Positions 7,111 through 16,974 of a DNA stretch of 64,000 nucleotides are shown in pieces (positions within the stretch are counted from its first letter, which is position 1; the number at the start of each line of letters is the position of its first letter). Source of the stretch: Clostridiaceae bacterium. Its GTDB lineage: Bacteria; Bacillota; Clostridia; Lachnospirales; Lachnospiraceae. The stretch covers positions 1 to 64,000 of the forward strand of contig CAJTGI010000005.1 of assembly GCA_910575435.1 (NCBI GenBank), given 5' to 3'. The translations under genes were made by a program, and so were the position numbers. The notes under the pieces were generated by a model, which did no database searches, was not told the DNA's origin, and was given only the letters and a program-made list of their open reading frames with translations.

Positions 7111-7779
7111 CTACTCCTTCGCCACCACTTCCCCCTGCCGCTTATAAATACTTCCCTTGGGAATATATCCCCTGGTCATAGAAAGGGGGTACACGTTGGT
7201 ATTGCTGCCGATAATCGTCCCCGGATTCATCACCGTGCCGCAGCCCACCTCCACATAATTGCCCAGGATGGCCCCCATCTTCTTCAGCCCGGTCTCAATG
7301 GTCTCCCCCTGATAGCGAATGGTCACGTTCGTCTTGTCGGACTTTACGTTAGAGGTGATGGAGCCAGCCCCCATATGGGACTTGTACCCCAGAATAGAAT
7401 CCCCCACGTAATTGTAATGGGGCACCTGCACATTATTGAATAAGATCACGTTTTTCAATTCCGTGGAGTTTCCCACCACGCAGTTCTCCCCCACAATGGC
7501 ATTCCCCCGGATGAAAGCGCCGGGACGCACCTCCGTCTTGGATCCGATAATCGCTGGTGCCAGAATGGTGGCGGTAGGATATACCTTTGCCGACTTGGCA
7601 ATCCACACATGCTCCTCCGGCTGGTCATATTCCTCCTCAGAGAGCGTGGCACCCAGTTTTAAAATAAAATCCTTGATGAGAGGCAGCACGTCCCAAGGGA
7701 AATCCACATCCTCGAAAATCCCCGCCGCCATCGTCTCCTCCATCTTGAATAGATTCTTATTTTTTAATTGATCGTACAT
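7111..7779 (-). CDS. Left-handed beta-helix sugar-nucleotide transferase-like protein (GlmU C-domain type)
   Basis: From about residue 50 the 222-residue chain shows hexapeptide-repeat spacing (VYPTATILAPAIIGSKTEV, NCVVGNSTELKNVILFNNV, IGSNTNVYPLSMTRG) typical of left-handed beta-helix acyltransferases. It also resembles the helix half of UDP-N-acetylglucosamine pyrophosphorylases. The N-terminal nucleotidyltransferase half of GlmU is absent, so full GlmU function is unlikely. GGAGG precedes the ATG. The acceptor substrate is unknown. Confidence 0.7.
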   Translation of the reverse strand: MYDQLKNKNLFKMEETMAAGIFEDVDFPWDVLPLIKDFILKLGATLSEEEYDQPEEHVWIAKSAKVYPTATILAPAIIGSKTEVRPGAFIRGNAIVGENCVVGNSTELKNVILFNNVQVPHYNYVGDSILGYKSHMGAGSITSNVKSDKTNVTIRYQGETIETGLKKMGAILGNYVEVGCGTVMNPGTIIGSNTNVYPLSMTRGYIPKGSIYKRQGEVVAKE

Positions 7780-7840
7780 GATTTTCCTCCAATCTGTTTC
7801 TATCCGTTACGATTCACAGCAATCTCCTCAATTATTAAAT

Positions 7841-7925
7841 GCGAATAACGCCGGTTTTGCGCTCTTCTTAGAACCCTTGGTTCTTTGGAACTTTAGTTCT
7901 TTGATGCTGGAACAGCACCTTTTTT
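7841..7925 (-). repeat. Two-stem 3'-end hairpin repeat, topB copy
   Basis: On the minus strand it reads AAAAAAGGTGCTGTTCCAGCATC, then GAACTAAAGTTC and GAACCAAGGGTTC hairpins, then a degenerate GAAGAGCGC-(loop)-GCGTTATTC stem. Same family as the copies after dnaJ, mutL, mutS and the ABC gene. Here it begins inside the topB reading frame and supplies its last codons. Confidence 0.6.
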
Positions 7926-10112
7926 GTAGAATGATGCGGACTGGTCGAACATCTGCCGCAGCATCTGGCTATAATTGGTCTGCTTCACATAATCCACCCG
8001 CCTCTGGATAAACCCATTCAGTTTCGCCATATACTCCTCCTCCGTAATGGAGCCGTCTGCCACCTGGGTAAGCCCCAGTTCCCAGCTGGCGGTAAGTTCC
8101 GGGTTCAGCAATGGCTTGATGGAAATCGTCACCACGTCATACACCATCTCCCCCAAGAGTTCCGGGGTAATGACCTGGGTTTTCTTATTCAGTTTCAGAT
8201 ATTTGATTTTCACCAGTTTGCTCAGAATTTCTGCCCTGGTGGCGCTGGTGCCGATGCCGCTGGATTTGATCTGGGCCCGAAGGTCCTCGTCCTCGATAAG
8301 CTGCCCCGCATTCTCCATGGCAAGAATCATGGAACCGGAATTGTACCGCTTGGGCGGGGAAGTCTCCCCCTCCTTGATGGTCAGCTGGTTCAGTTGGATT
8401 TCCATGCCTTTTTTCAGTCCCTGCATCACTGCCAGAACATTTTCGTCCACGCTGATTTCCTCTTCTCCTGATGCCTCTTTCTGACTCTCCCCATCTCCCG
8501 CAGTATTTTGTCTCTTATGGGAACCTAGGGCATCCGTCCCCTTCTTCTGGGCAAAAGATGCCGTGGCAATGGCAAGATATCCAGCCTCTTTCATGACCTT
8601 GAAGTTTGCAAAGAAGGATTCCGTCTTTCTGGTGGCTGTCACTGACAGTTTGATATATTCTGCCGGCGGGTAGAAGATACAGAGGAAACGCCTGGCAATC
8701 ACCTCATACACTCGGCTGGCGGTGGGAGAGACGCTGCGCAGCGCCCCCAGCCCCTGCCCCGTAGGGATGATGGCATAATGATCCGTAATCTGCTTGTCAT
8801 TCACATACTTGGTCTTAGCAATCCCCTTCTGGCGATTTTCTGCCAGGATATGCTCCGCGGCCTCTGCAAGCAAGGCGTAGCCCCGCAGACCGCTGATATT
8901 TTTATGTATCTCCTTCGCCACCGCCGTGGAGAGAACCCTGGCATCCGTGCGGGGGTAGGTAACCAACTTCTTCTCATAGAGTTCCTGCACGATATTCAAA
9001 GTTTCGTCCGGGCTAATCTTAAAGAGTTTGGAACATGTATTCTGCAATTCTGCCAGATTAAATAGCAGGGGCGGATTCTTCTTCTCCTTCTTCCGCTCCA
9101 CTTTGGCGATTATGGCAAGCTGACTGTTATCTGACACGCCGGAATCGCCGCTTCCAGAAGGTTCCGACGCATTCTCTCCGGAGGACAATCCCTCCTTGTT
9201 CGGCATCTGCCCCTCTCCCTCGGATTCTCCTGATGTCCCATCCTTTAACTCCTCCCGCACCTGGTCAAAATCCAGATACTGGCACAGGGCCAGGGCATCC
9301 GCCTTCTCCCGAAAACCCTTCTCGCTGTACAGCGCCGGAGACTGGAAATACTTGGATTCCGGCGTCACCCGCCACTCCCCCTGAAAATTCTGTCCCTCAT
9401 AGGAAAAGTCTCCCAGAATGCGGTAAAAGGGGGTTTTGACGAAATTCCGAATCTCCCGCTCCCGCTGTACCACCATCCCAAGGACGCAGGTCATCACCCG
9501 CCCCACGGAAATGGCGGACCATTTTCCATTATTTAGGTAATCCATCACGGTGCGACCGTATTTCAGGGATAATACCCTAGAGAAATTAATCCCCATCAGG
9601 TAATCCTCCTTTGCCCGAAGGTAGGCGGAGGCAGAGAGGTTGTCATAGGCATCCAAAAGCTTTGCCTCTCTGATGCCCCGCCTGATTTCCTCCTCCGTCT
9701 GGGAATCAATCCAAACCCGGCGCTTTTCCTTTGCGGCAGGGACATGGGCCATCTGGTCCACCAGACGGTAAATGTATTCCCCCTCCCGCCCGGAATCCGT
9801 ACACACAAAAATCCGTGTCACATCCTCCCTGTTTAGCAGTCCCTCCACGATATGAAACTGCTTCTTCACATCGGGAATCAATTCATAAAGGAACTGCTCC
9901 GGCAGAAAAGGCAGCGTCTGCAGGGACCATTTTTTTAACGCCTGGTCATAGGCATCCGGATAGCTCATGGTGACCAGGTGTCCCACGCACCATGTCACCA
10001 CATATTCCCCGGATTCCAGATAGCCATTTCCTCCGTTTCCCTTTACTCCCAGCACCTTGGCAAACTCTTTCGCCACGCTGGGCTTCTCCGCAATAAATAA
10101 ATCTTTTCCCAT
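7893..10112 (-). CDS. topB: DNA topoisomerase III
   Basis: This 739-residue type IA topoisomerase relaxes and decatenates DNA by a single-strand break. A Toprim domain opens the chain (DLFIAEKPSVAKEFAKVLG, then CTDSGREGEYIYRLVDQ near residue 105). The catalytic tyrosine is Y386 in VTYPRTDARVLS. Two Ser/Gly/Glu-rich insertions (about 290-335 and 530-560) look like flexible linkers. The zinc-finger tail of topA is absent. The start follows GAGGAAGCG, five bases past the upstream small ORF, so translation may be coupled. The last ~10 residues are encoded by a hairpin repeat. Confidence 0.93.
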   Translation of the reverse strand: MGKDLFIAEKPSVAKEFAKVLGVKGNGGNGYLESGEYVVTWCVGHLVTMSYPDAYDQALKKWSLQTLPFLPEQFLYELIPDVKKQFHIVEGLLNREDVTRIFVCTDSGREGEYIYRLVDQMAHVPAAKEKRRVWIDSQTEEEIRRGIREAKLLDAYDNLSASAYLRAKEDYLMGINFSRVLSLKYGRTVMDYLNNGKWSAISVGRVMTCVLGMVVQREREIRNFVKTPFYRILGDFSYEGQNFQGEWRVTPESKYFQSPALYSEKGFREKADALALCQYLDFDQVREELKDGTSGESEGEGQMPNKEGLSSGENASEPSGSGDSGVSDNSQLAIIAKVERKKEKKNPPLLFNLAELQNTCSKLFKISPDETLNIVQELYEKKLVTYPRTDARVLSTAVAKEIHKNISGLRGYALLAEAAEHILAENRQKGIAKTKYVNDKQITDHYAIIPTGQGLGALRSVSPTASRVYEVIARRFLCIFYPPAEYIKLSVTATRKTESFFANFKVMKEAGYLAIATASFAQKKGTDALGSHKRQNTAGDGESQKEASGEEEISVDENVLAVMQGLKKGMEIQLNQLTIKEGETSPPKRYNSGSMILAMENAGQLIEDEDLRAQIKSSGIGTSATRAEILSKLVKIKYLKLNKKTQVITPELLGEMVYDVVTISIKPLLNPELTASWELGLTQVADGSITEEEYMAKLNGFIQRRVDYVKQTNYSQMLRQMFDQSASFYKKGAVPASKN

Positions 10113-10117
10113 AGGGA

Positions 10118-10399
10118 TTACGCTTCCTCATCTTCCTTGTTCTTCATATAATTGCACCATGTCTTCGTGCCAAAAATAATGCCCACAATGGCCACTCCGG
10201 CAATGGCGACATACTTCACGATATCCGTTACGTTAATCGCTACAGCCACGTTTGATCCTGACCTGCTATTCCCTATTGCCGCCGCACCGTCAATTACCTT
10301 CTTGCATTTACACATAAACTTCCTGCCTTTCTGAACCAGCTGAATGGTCTCCCCATGATTTTTATAGCATCTTTTTAATTTCCCACAACTTTCTCTCAT
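10118..10399 (-). CDS. Small membrane protein of unknown function
   Basis: A 93-residue ORF with a basic, Cys-containing N-terminal part (CKCKKVIDG) and one hydrophobic helix (about residues 60-80, VKYVAIAGVAIVGIIFG), then a charged tail. GGGGAGG stands six bases before the ATG. An internal start at 10315 also has an AGGAAG site, giving a 65-residue form. It ends five bases before topB and is probably co-transcribed with it. I do not recognise the family. Confidence 0.55.
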   Translation of the reverse strand: MRESCGKLKRCYKNHGETIQLVQKGRKFMCKCKKVIDGAAAIGNSRSGSNVAVAINVTDIVKYVAIAGVAIVGIIFGTKTWCNYMKNKEDEEA

Positions 10400-10450
10400 C
10401 TCTCGCCTCCCCGCTGCAACTGCTCTCTGAGAGCAAATCTTGACGAATTC

Positions 10451-11518
10451 TTATCTCTCGCTGGAAAATCCGGCGTAATCCCCCCGTTCCGCAACGACCT
10501 GATACCCGATGGATTCCATGCGGGCGTTCAGGCATTCCCTGCACTGCGCCGATTCCTCGCCAGTGCAGATTTTATTGTCATACAGGCGATATTGATCCCG
10601 CACGGAAACGGGAGAGAGATTGGGCATCACCACATTGGCCCCCGCCAGAATCCCCAGTTCCCGTCCCCGGGGATGGATCGTTCCCAGAGCCGTGGTGGCG
10701 GGGAGGAGAACCTTCGGCAGCATGAGGCGGATCAGGCTTAAGAGCACTAGCGTCTGATCCAGGGTGCCCGCCGGCCTGTCCCCGAGGGGAGTATCCCGCT
10801 GGGGAATGAAGGGGCCGATTCCCACCATATGGGGATCCAGTTCTTTCAAAAAGACCAGATCCTCCCCGATGCATTCCAGCGTCTGGCCAGGAGAGCCCAC
10901 CATGAATCCCGCCCCCACCTGATATCCGATTTCCTTCAGGTCATAAAGGCACTCCATGCGCCGGGAAAAGCACATCTGCCTGGGATGGAGCATCTCATAA
11001 TGGTCTCGGCTGGCAGTTTCATGGCGGAGAAGATACCTGTCAGCCCCGCAATCATGCCAATACCTATACACCTCCCTGGGATGCTCCCCCACAGACAGGG
11101 TGACAGCGCAATCCCCATGCCGTGCCTTGATTTCTAAAATCAGCCTGCCCAATTTCTCTGCCGTAAAGAATCCATCCTCTCCTCCCTGCAGCACGAAGGT
11201 CCGAAAGCCCAAGCCATACCCCTCCTCCACGCAGAGAAGGATTTCCTCCTCTGTGAGGCGATACCGCATGACATTGGCGTTATCTCTCCGAATACCGCAG
11301 TAAAGGCAATTGTTTTTGCAGTAATTGGTAAATTCAATCAGCCCCCGGATAAATACTTTCTTCCCATAATGGGACTCTCTCACCCGCCGGGCCTTCTCCT
11401 GCAGCATTTCCCTCTCCTGGTCAGTCATATGACGCAGAAGCTGCAGATATTCTTCCTTTTTCAGGAAATGCGCCTCTGCCAGCCTGTCAATCAGTTCCCC
11501 ATTGGTATACAGTGCCAT
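10451..11518 (-). CDS. hydE: [FeFe]-hydrogenase maturation radical SAM enzyme HydE
   Basis: The 355-residue protein has the radical-SAM cluster motif C67-x3-C71-x2-C74 (NYCKNNCLYCG) followed by IRRDNANVMRYRLTEEEI, diagnostic of HydE/PylB-type enzymes. The GIGPFIPQRDTPL segment fits HydE. HydE helps build the dithiolate-bridged di-iron centre of [FeFe]-hydrogenases with HydF and HydG, which are not in this window. GGAGGGG precedes the ATG. PylB or a methylornithine-type relative is the main alternative, but no pyl genes are seen. Confidence 0.85.
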   Translation of the reverse strand: MALYTNGELIDRLAEAHFLKKEEYLQLLRHMTDQEREMLQEKARRVRESHYGKKVFIRGLIEFTNYCKNNCLYCGIRRDNANVMRYRLTEEEILLCVEEGYGLGFRTFVLQGGEDGFFTAEKLGRLILEIKARHGDCAVTLSVGEHPREVYRYWHDCGADRYLLRHETASRDHYEMLHPRQMCFSRRMECLYDLKEIGYQVGAGFMVGSPGQTLECIGEDLVFLKELDPHMVGIGPFIPQRDTPLGDRPAGTLDQTLVLLSLIRLMLPKVLLPATTALGTIHPRGRELGILAGANVVMPNLSPVSVRDQYRLYDNKICTGEESAQCRECLNARMESIGYQVVAERGDYAGFSSER

Positions 11519-11588
11519 TCGGTACCCCTCCGCATAGTATTGGATTTGTCTTCAGATACGTGAAAATCAACAGTTGCCAATTACATCG

Positions 11589-11605
11589 GTGCTGGAACAG
11601 CACCT
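11589..11605. repeat. AGGTGCT-type hairpin after the LUD gene
   Basis: GGTGCTGGAACAGCACC is a 7-bp stem hairpin 14 bases past the stop codon. It shares AGGTGCTGTTCCAGCA (minus strand) with the repeat at the topB end and is a short member of that family. Confidence 0.5.
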
Positions 11606-11618
11606 GATATTCGTTGTA

Positions 11619-12260
11619 CTAGTATCCCAATTCCTCTCCCACCAGGAGAATCTTGATTCGCCCGGGATGGCGGGACATGCGGGTGATGACCGTCTGGCAG
11701 CAGATGCAGTTTTCTTTCAGGCAGCTCATGCATTTGCCATATTCGGAGCAGGGCGTATCCAGATTCAGCCGCACTGCGTTGGGGGGCGCGGCGATATTGC
11801 GCACCCTGGCAATGCCGCTCTCCACGTCCGTCACCACTTTATTCATTCCTGCGACGATCACCACATGGTCAGGGCCATTGCACAGGCAGGCAACCCGATT
11901 GCCGTTGCCATCAATATTTATTAGTTCCCCATCCAGGGTGATTGCATTCGTACTCATAAAATAATAATCGCAGGTAACAATCTTTCCATAAAACTCTTTG
12001 GCAGACAGCGCCGGGTCAGGATTTTTTCGGTCCAGAATCTCATACTCGTTGTCCAACTCCTTCAAGTCGTCAATGAGGCCGATTTCCTGCAAGGTGGCAG
12101 AACCGCCCCATGACACCGAGCAGTCCGGGGTGAGAAGCCGCATCGCCTTGGCGTTGGCCTCCTCCCTGTCCTTGCAGTAATACCCTTCCATATTTCTTTT
12201 GGCCAACTTGGCAATAATGCCCTCTGCCAGATTTTCATAGTTCATTTCCTTCGGGGACAT
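11619..12260 (-). CDS. LUD-domain protein
   Basis: This 213-residue protein matches the LUD domain, the fold of LutB/LutC lactate-utilisation proteins: LTPDCSVSWGGSATLQEIGLIDDL near the start and a Cys-rich end (CSEYGKCMSCLKENCICCQTV). The cysteines suggest metal or Fe-S binding. Stand-alone members in Clostridia have no proven substrate. GGAGAGGAG precedes the ATG. It sits between glyA and hydE on the same strand, and no lutA or lutB partner is present. Confidence 0.75.
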   Translation of the reverse strand: MSPKEMNYENLAEGIIAKLAKRNMEGYYCKDREEANAKAMRLLTPDCSVSWGGSATLQEIGLIDDLKELDNEYEILDRKNPDPALSAKEFYGKIVTCDYYFMSTNAITLDGELINIDGNGNRVACLCNGPDHVVIVAGMNKVVTDVESGIARVRNIAAPPNAVRLNLDTPCSEYGKCMSCLKENCICCQTVITRMSRHPGRIKILLVGEELGY

Positions 12261-12287
12261 GACATCACTCCTCTCCTATGATGAAGA

Positions 12288-12316
12288 GGGGAATGCTTTT
12301 CGGCACTCCCCATTTT
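12288..12316. other. Hairpin between glyA and the LUD gene
   Basis: GGGGAATGC and GGCACTCCCC form a stem. The T-run (ATTTTTT) lies on its plus-strand side, so it would terminate plus-strand rather than minus-strand transcription; it may instead stabilise the glyA mRNA end. Confidence 0.45.
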
Positions 12317-12386
12317 TTCTATTTACATTTTACTATTCACAACTGTTCATCCCCTCATGCGATAGCCCCGCTGCCTTTGGCATCGG

Positions 12387-13628
12387 TCACTCATAAAGCG
12401 GATATTTGTCTGTCAGTGATTTCACGATGGCGGCAGCCTGGTCTTTCTTGCCCTCCGGATCATCAATAATCATAGCAATGGCCTCTGCCACCTGATCCAT
12501 ATCTCCCGTATCAAAGCCTCTGGTAGATACTGCCGCTGTTCCCAGACGGATGCCGCTGGTCACGAAAGGAGACTGGGGATCGTTGGGAATGGTATTCTTA
12601 TTGCAAGTAATGTGGGCGGCATCCAGCCATTTCTCCACATCCTTGCCCGTCAATCCCTTGTCCGCCAGATCCACCAACATCAGATGGTTGTCCGTGCCAT
12701 CAGACACGATCTTAATCCCTCTGTCCTGCAGTCCCTTGCACAAAGCCTGGGCATTGTCGATAATGCACTTGCCGTATTCTTTGAAACTGGGATCCAATGC
12801 CTCCTTAAAGCAGACTGCCTTGGCGGCAATCACATGCATCAGAGGGCCTCCCTGGATTCCTGGGAAGAGTGCCTTATTAAAGTTAATCTCCTTAGCAAAT
12901 TCCTCGCTGGAAAGAATCAGTCCGCCCCTTGGCCCCCGCAATGTCTTGTGGGTGGTGGTGGTAGTCACATGGGCATAGGGAATGGGGCTCTCATGATAGC
13001 CCGACGCCACCAGCCCTGCGATGTGGGCCATATCCACCATCAGGTAAGCCCCTACCTGGTCTGCGATCTCCCGAAAACGCTTGAAGTCGATTTTCCTTGC
13101 ATAGGCACTGGCGCCAGCCACGATGACCTTGGGCTTGCATTCCCTCGCAATCTTCTCCACCTCGTCATAATCAATAAATCCGTCGTCATTCACTCCGTAA
13201 GGCACGCAGTGGAAATATTTTCCAGACATGTTCACCGGGCTTCCGTGAGTCAGATGCCCGCCGTGGTCAAGGTTCATGCCCATAAAAGTATCCCCAGGAT
13301 TCATCAGCGCAAAGAATACCGTCATATTTGCCTGGGCTCCGGAATGAGGCTGCACGTTGGCGTAAGTACAGTCAAAAAGCTTCATCGCCCTGTCCCTGGC
13401 CAGATTCTCCACCACGTCCACATACTCGCAGCCGCCATAGTATCTCCTGCCAGGATAGCCCTCTGCATATTTGTTGGTCAGCGTGCTTCCCATGGCAGCC
13501 ATCACTGCCTTGCTCACCAAATTTTCAGAGGCAATCAGTTCGATATTATCCCTCTGCCTCCCCGTCTCATCTGCCATGGCAGATGCCACTTCCGGATCAA
13601 ATTTCTCCACTTCCTCAAAAGAATACAT
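12387..13628 (-). CDS. glyA: Serine hydroxymethyltransferase
   Basis: The 413-residue PLP enzyme converts serine and tetrahydrofolate to glycine and 5,10-methylene-THF. Family blocks are clear: [44 protein letters not shown], and [15 protein letters not shown] with PLP lysine K228. Length is normal. GGAGG precedes the ATG. It follows purD by 65 bases on the same strand; the one-carbon units and glycine it produces feed directly into the PurD and PurN steps upstream. Confidence 0.95.
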   Translation of the reverse strand: MYSFEEVEKFDPEVASAMADETGRQRDNIELIASENLVSKAVMAAMGSTLTNKYAEGYPGRRYYGGCEYVDVVENLARDRAMKLFDCTYANVQPHSGAQANMTVFFALMNPGDTFMGMNLDHGGHLTHGSPVNMSGKYFHCVPYGVNDDGFIDYDEVEKIARECKPKVIVAGASAYARKIDFKRFREIADQVGAYLMVDMAHIAGLVASGYHESPIPYAHVTTTTTHKTLRGPRGGLILSSEEFAKEINFNKALFPGIQGGPLMHVIAAKAVCFKEALDPSFKEYGKCIIDNAQALCKGLQDRGIKIVSDGTDNHLMLVDLADKGLTGKDVEKWLDAAHITCNKNTIPNDPQSPFVTSGIRLGTAAVSTRGFDTGDMDQVAEAIAMIIDDPEGKKDQAAAIVKSLTDKYPLYE

Positions 13629-13693
13629 GTTCTTCCTCCTTCAATCTAAATTCTAATAACCGTTAGTATTTTCCTTTCGCAGTACTGGCGGCA

Positions 13694-14971
13694 TCATGAA
13701 GCGTTCTCGTCAATGGCCTTTCCAATATCGCTCCTCATATACTTATTGTCAAAAGATACCCATTCCGTAGCCTCATAAGCATTCTTTCTGGCTTCCTGCA
13801 GATCCTTTCCCTTGGCTGTGATTCCCAGCACTCTGCCGCCATTGGTGACGATGCCTTCTTCAGTACATTTCGTGCCGGCATGGAACACGTAATAACCTTC
13901 CTTATCCTGGAAGTTCTTCAGGCCGGAAATCTTCTTCCCCTTCTCGTATTTTTCCGGATATCCGTCAGAAGCCAATACCACGCACACCGCCGCATTATCC
14001 TCGAACTGCAGGTCCACCTGATCCAGCTTGCCGTCAATGCACGCCTCCACCACATCAATAATATCGTTCTTCATCCTGGGCAGTACCACCTGGGCTTCCG
14101 GGTCGCCGAACCTGGCATTGTATTCAAGCACTTTCGGCCCGTCTTCCGTAAGCATCAATCCCACGAAGAGGATTCCCACGAAATCCCTGCCCTCCGCCTT
14201 CATAGCATCCATGGTGGGCTGGTAAATCTGCTCCTCGCAGATTTTCTGAATTTCTTCCGTGTAGAAGGGACTGGGAGAAAAGGTTCCCATGCCCCCAGTA
14301 TTCAATCCCTGATCCCCATCTTTCGCCCTCTTGTGATCCTGGGCACTGGTCATGGGCTTGATATGGGTGCCATCGCAGTAGCACAGCACGGAAACCTCCC
14401 GTCCGGTCATGAAGTCTTCTATGACTACGGTATCTCCGGCACTGCCAAACTGCTTGTCTAACATCAGGGTACCGATGCCCTTTTCCGCCTCCCGCTGGGT
14501 ATTGCAGATCAGCACGCCCTTTCCCAAGGCAAGGCCGTCTGCCTTTAGCACGATGGGATAAGAGGCATTCTCCAGATAAATCAGCGCCTCCTCCGGAGAG
14601 TGGAAGGTCTCGTAATGGCAGGTAGGGATGCCGTATTTCTTCATCAAATCCTTAGAAAAGCTCTTAGAGCCCTCGATGATGGCGGCATTCTTCCTAGGAC
14701 CGAACACCCGCAATCCCCGGGCCTCGAACACATCCACCAAGCCCCCCACCAGCGGGTCATCCATGCCGATAATGGTCAGGTCAATCCCCTTCTCCTGGGC
14801 AAAATCTGCCAGTTTGTCAAACTCCATGGCTGAGATATCCACGCACTCTGCATATTGGCTAATGCCGCCATTTCCTGGAGCACAGTATATTTTATCCACC
14901 CTCTTGCTCTGGGCAACGCTCCATGCAATGGCATGCTCTCTGCCGCCACTTCCTACGATTAACACTTTCAT
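13694..14971 (-). CDS. purD: Phosphoribosylamine-glycine ligase (GAR synthetase)
   Basis: This 425-residue ATP-grasp enzyme joins glycine to phosphoribosylamine in purine synthesis. It opens MKVLIVGSGGREHAIAW and contains LKADGLALGKGV and EYNARFGDPEAQVVLPRM, all PurD hallmarks. An in-frame start 21 codons upstream exists, but 14971 matches the family start and has AGAGGAG before it. It lies between purN and glyA. Confidence 0.95.
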   Translation of the reverse strand: MKVLIVGSGGREHAIAWSVAQSKRVDKIYCAPGNGGISQYAECVDISAMEFDKLADFAQEKGIDLTIIGMDDPLVGGLVDVFEARGLRVFGPRKNAAIIEGSKSFSKDLMKKYGIPTCHYETFHSPEEALIYLENASYPIVLKADGLALGKGVLICNTQREAEKGIGTLMLDKQFGSAGDTVVIEDFMTGREVSVLCYCDGTHIKPMTSAQDHKRAKDGDQGLNTGGMGTFSPSPFYTEEIQKICEEQIYQPTMDAMKAEGRDFVGILFVGLMLTEDGPKVLEYNARFGDPEAQVVLPRMKNDIIDVVEACIDGKLDQVDLQFEDNAAVCVVLASDGYPEKYEKGKKISGLKNFQDKEGYYVFHAGTKCTEEGIVTNGGRVLGITAKGKDLQEARKNAYEATEWVSFDNKYMRSDIGKAIDENAS

Positions 14972-15064
14972 AGATAGAAAACTCCTCTCTTGGGAACCAT
15001 GAAAAATAACAGACATCACTCGTCGAAATGGCAAGGCAGCCCGTTATCCACAGCAGTTCCGTAC

Positions 15065-15688
15065 TTAATTAATATGGGCAATCCCATCTGTCACTTCCAC
15101 CCGCCCCTGTCCAATCAGGTCAATGGCCCGGGGAAGCAGAATCCACTCTGCCTGTTCCATCACCCGTTTCTGCAAGGTTTCCGGGGTATCCCCCTCCTCC
15201 ACCGCCACGGCCTTCTGTAAAATAATCGGGCCATGGTCAGCCTTTTCATCCACAAAATGTATGGTGGCGCCAGTCACCTTATTTCCCATGGCCAGCACGC
15301 TCTCATGTACTTTCAGCCCATAATATCCCTGGCCGCAGTGGGCGGGAATCAGGGAGGGATGCACATTGATAATCTGATTGGAATATTGCCGTACCAGATT
15401 CTCTGGAATGATTACCAAATATCCCGCAAAAACCACCAAATCAATCTGATATTCCTGAAAGACATCGATCATAGCCTGCCCAAAAGCCTCCCTATCTGGA
15501 AAATCTTTCGGGGAAATGCACTGGGACGGAATTCCCGCCTTCTCTGCCCGAATCAGGGCGTAAGCGTTCGGCTTGTTGCTCACTACTAGGGAAATATGGG
15601 TATCCCGAATCTTCCCATCTGCCACCCCATCGATAATTGCCTGTAAATTCGTGCCTCCTCCGGAGACACAGATTGCTATGTTCTGCAT
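15065..15688 (-). CDS. purN: Phosphoribosylglycinamide formyltransferase
   Basis: This 207-residue enzyme moves a formyl group from 10-formyl-THF to GAR. It opens MQNIAICVSGGGTNLQAIID and has the catalytic block NVHPSLIPAHCGQGYYGLKVHESVL with the GATIHFVDE strand. The residue after HPSLIPA is C where many PurN have F, a minor change. The start at 15688 has AGGTGG before it and fits the family; an upstream ATG adds eight residues. Confidence 0.93.
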   Translation of the reverse strand: MQNIAICVSGGGTNLQAIIDGVADGKIRDTHISLVVSNKPNAYALIRAEKAGIPSQCISPKDFPDREAFGQAMIDVFQEYQIDLVVFAGYLVIIPENLVRQYSNQIINVHPSLIPAHCGQGYYGLKVHESVLAMGNKVTGATIHFVDEKADHGPIILQKAVAVEEGDTPETLQKRVMEQAEWILLPRAIDLIGQGRVEVTDGIAHIN

Positions 15689-15794
15689 ATGCCACCTCGC
15701 CTTTCCTGGCATGCTATTTTATACGGCACTGCCACAAATCTTTCAGCGGTACCGCGATAAATGAAAATCACTTGTTGCATGCTCGGCCTTGCTA

Positions 15795-16823
15795 TCATAA
15801 TAAATCCACGCCCTTTTCCCCGGCGATAATCTCTCCCACTACAAAGCCTTTCTGGCCGGACTGATTCACCAAGTCCACCGTTCGGTCCGCATCAGCGGCA
15901 TCCACTGCTAACATCATTCCCACGCCCATATTATAAGTATTGTACATCATTTCCCTGGCGATATCCCCATCTCTGGCAAGCATCTCGAATATGGGAGGCA
16001 CGTCATAGCTTCCCATCCGAATCTGCGCGCGCACGCCCTCATGGAGCATCCTTGGTACGTTCTCGTAAAAGCCGCCCCCGGTAATATGGCTGCATCCCTT
16101 AATGGTCACGCCGCCTTCCCTGACGGCCTGCAGTGCCCTCACGTAGATGATCGTTGGAGCCAAAAGCGTTTCTCCTAACGTTTTCCCTCCCAGAGATTCA
16201 TAGGTTCTGGACAGGGATTCCCGCTTCATCTCAAATACCTTGCGCACCAGAGAGAACCCATTGCTATGCACCCCGGAGGAAGCAATCCCTACCAAAACAT
16301 CTCCCGGGGCAATGGACTTTCCAGTAATCATATTCTTCCTGTCAACCGCGCCCACGGCAAATCCCGCCAGGTCATATTCATCCACTGGATAGAACCCGGG
16401 CATTTCCGCCGTCTCGCCGCCAATCAGCGCCGCGCCAGACTGCCGGCACCCCTCAGCCACGCCGCTAACGATGGAGGCAATCTTTTCCGGCTCATTCTTC
16501 CCGCATGCAATATAATCTAAGAAGAACAAAGGCTCTCCACCGGCACAGGCGATGTCGTTTACGCACATTGCCACGCAGTCAATGCCCACCGTGTCATGCC
16601 TGTCCATCTCAAAGGCCAGCTTCAGCTTCGTCCCCACGCCGTCAGTGCCTGACACCAAGGTGGGCTCCTCCATCTCCTTCAATGCATTTATGGAAAATGC
16701 ACCGGAAAATCCACCGATATCTGTCAGCACTTCCCGCCGCATGGTGCTGGCAATATGCTCCTTCATCAGTTCCACGGCCTGATAGCCCGCCTCGATATCC
16801 ACGCCTGCTTTCTTGTAATCCAT
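15795..16823 (-). CDS. purM: Phosphoribosylformylglycinamidine cyclo-ligase (AIR synthetase)
   Basis: The 342-residue protein begins [20 protein letters not shown] and has [49 protein letters not shown] and [10 protein letters not shown], the PurM fingerprint. Start 16823 is preferred to the upstream ATG at 16880 because GGAGG lies five bases before it and it matches the family. It leads the purM-purN-purD-glyA run. The PurL, PurF and PurH steps are not in the window. Confidence 0.95.
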   Translation of the reverse strand: MDYKKAGVDIEAGYQAVELMKEHIASTMRREVLTDIGGFSGAFSINALKEMEEPTLVSGTDGVGTKLKLAFEMDRHDTVGIDCVAMCVNDIACAGGEPLFFLDYIACGKNEPEKIASIVSGVAEGCRQSGAALIGGETAEMPGFYPVDEYDLAGFAVGAVDRKNMITGKSIAPGDVLVGIASSGVHSNGFSLVRKVFEMKRESLSRTYESLGGKTLGETLLAPTIIYVRALQAVREGGVTIKGCSHITGGGFYENVPRMLHEGVRAQIRMGSYDVPPIFEMLARDGDIAREMMYNTYNMGVGMMLAVDAADADRTVDLVNQSGQKGFVVGEIIAGEKGVDLL

Positions 16824-16910
16824 CACTGCCTCCAATCTGTCATCGCCTTTCGGCGCATATGACAAGTCGTTTCCTGTCATTCCTCATTTAATACTAAACA
16901 TACATTTTTT

Positions 16911-16939
16911 ATTTTAACACAATCCATTTACTTTGTCAT
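16911..16939 (-). promoter_or_regulatory. Sigma-A promoter of the pur-glyA run
   Basis: On the minus strand ATGACA (16939-16934) and TAAAAT (16916-16911) are separated by 17 bases, about 30 bases before the first possible purM start. No PurR box or riboswitch was recognised. Confidence 0.5.
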
Positions 16940-16974
16940 GCAAATTCTGCCAATATTTAATTTGCTATTGCTAT

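Noticed and set aside
12332-12342. TTACTATTCAC resembling the mobile-element end
   Set aside because: Only 11 bases match, the following bases differ, and no partner or duplication is present.
12612-13649. 345-codon plus-strand ORF opposite glyA
   Set aside because: Shadow of a confident gene on the other strand; no family features.
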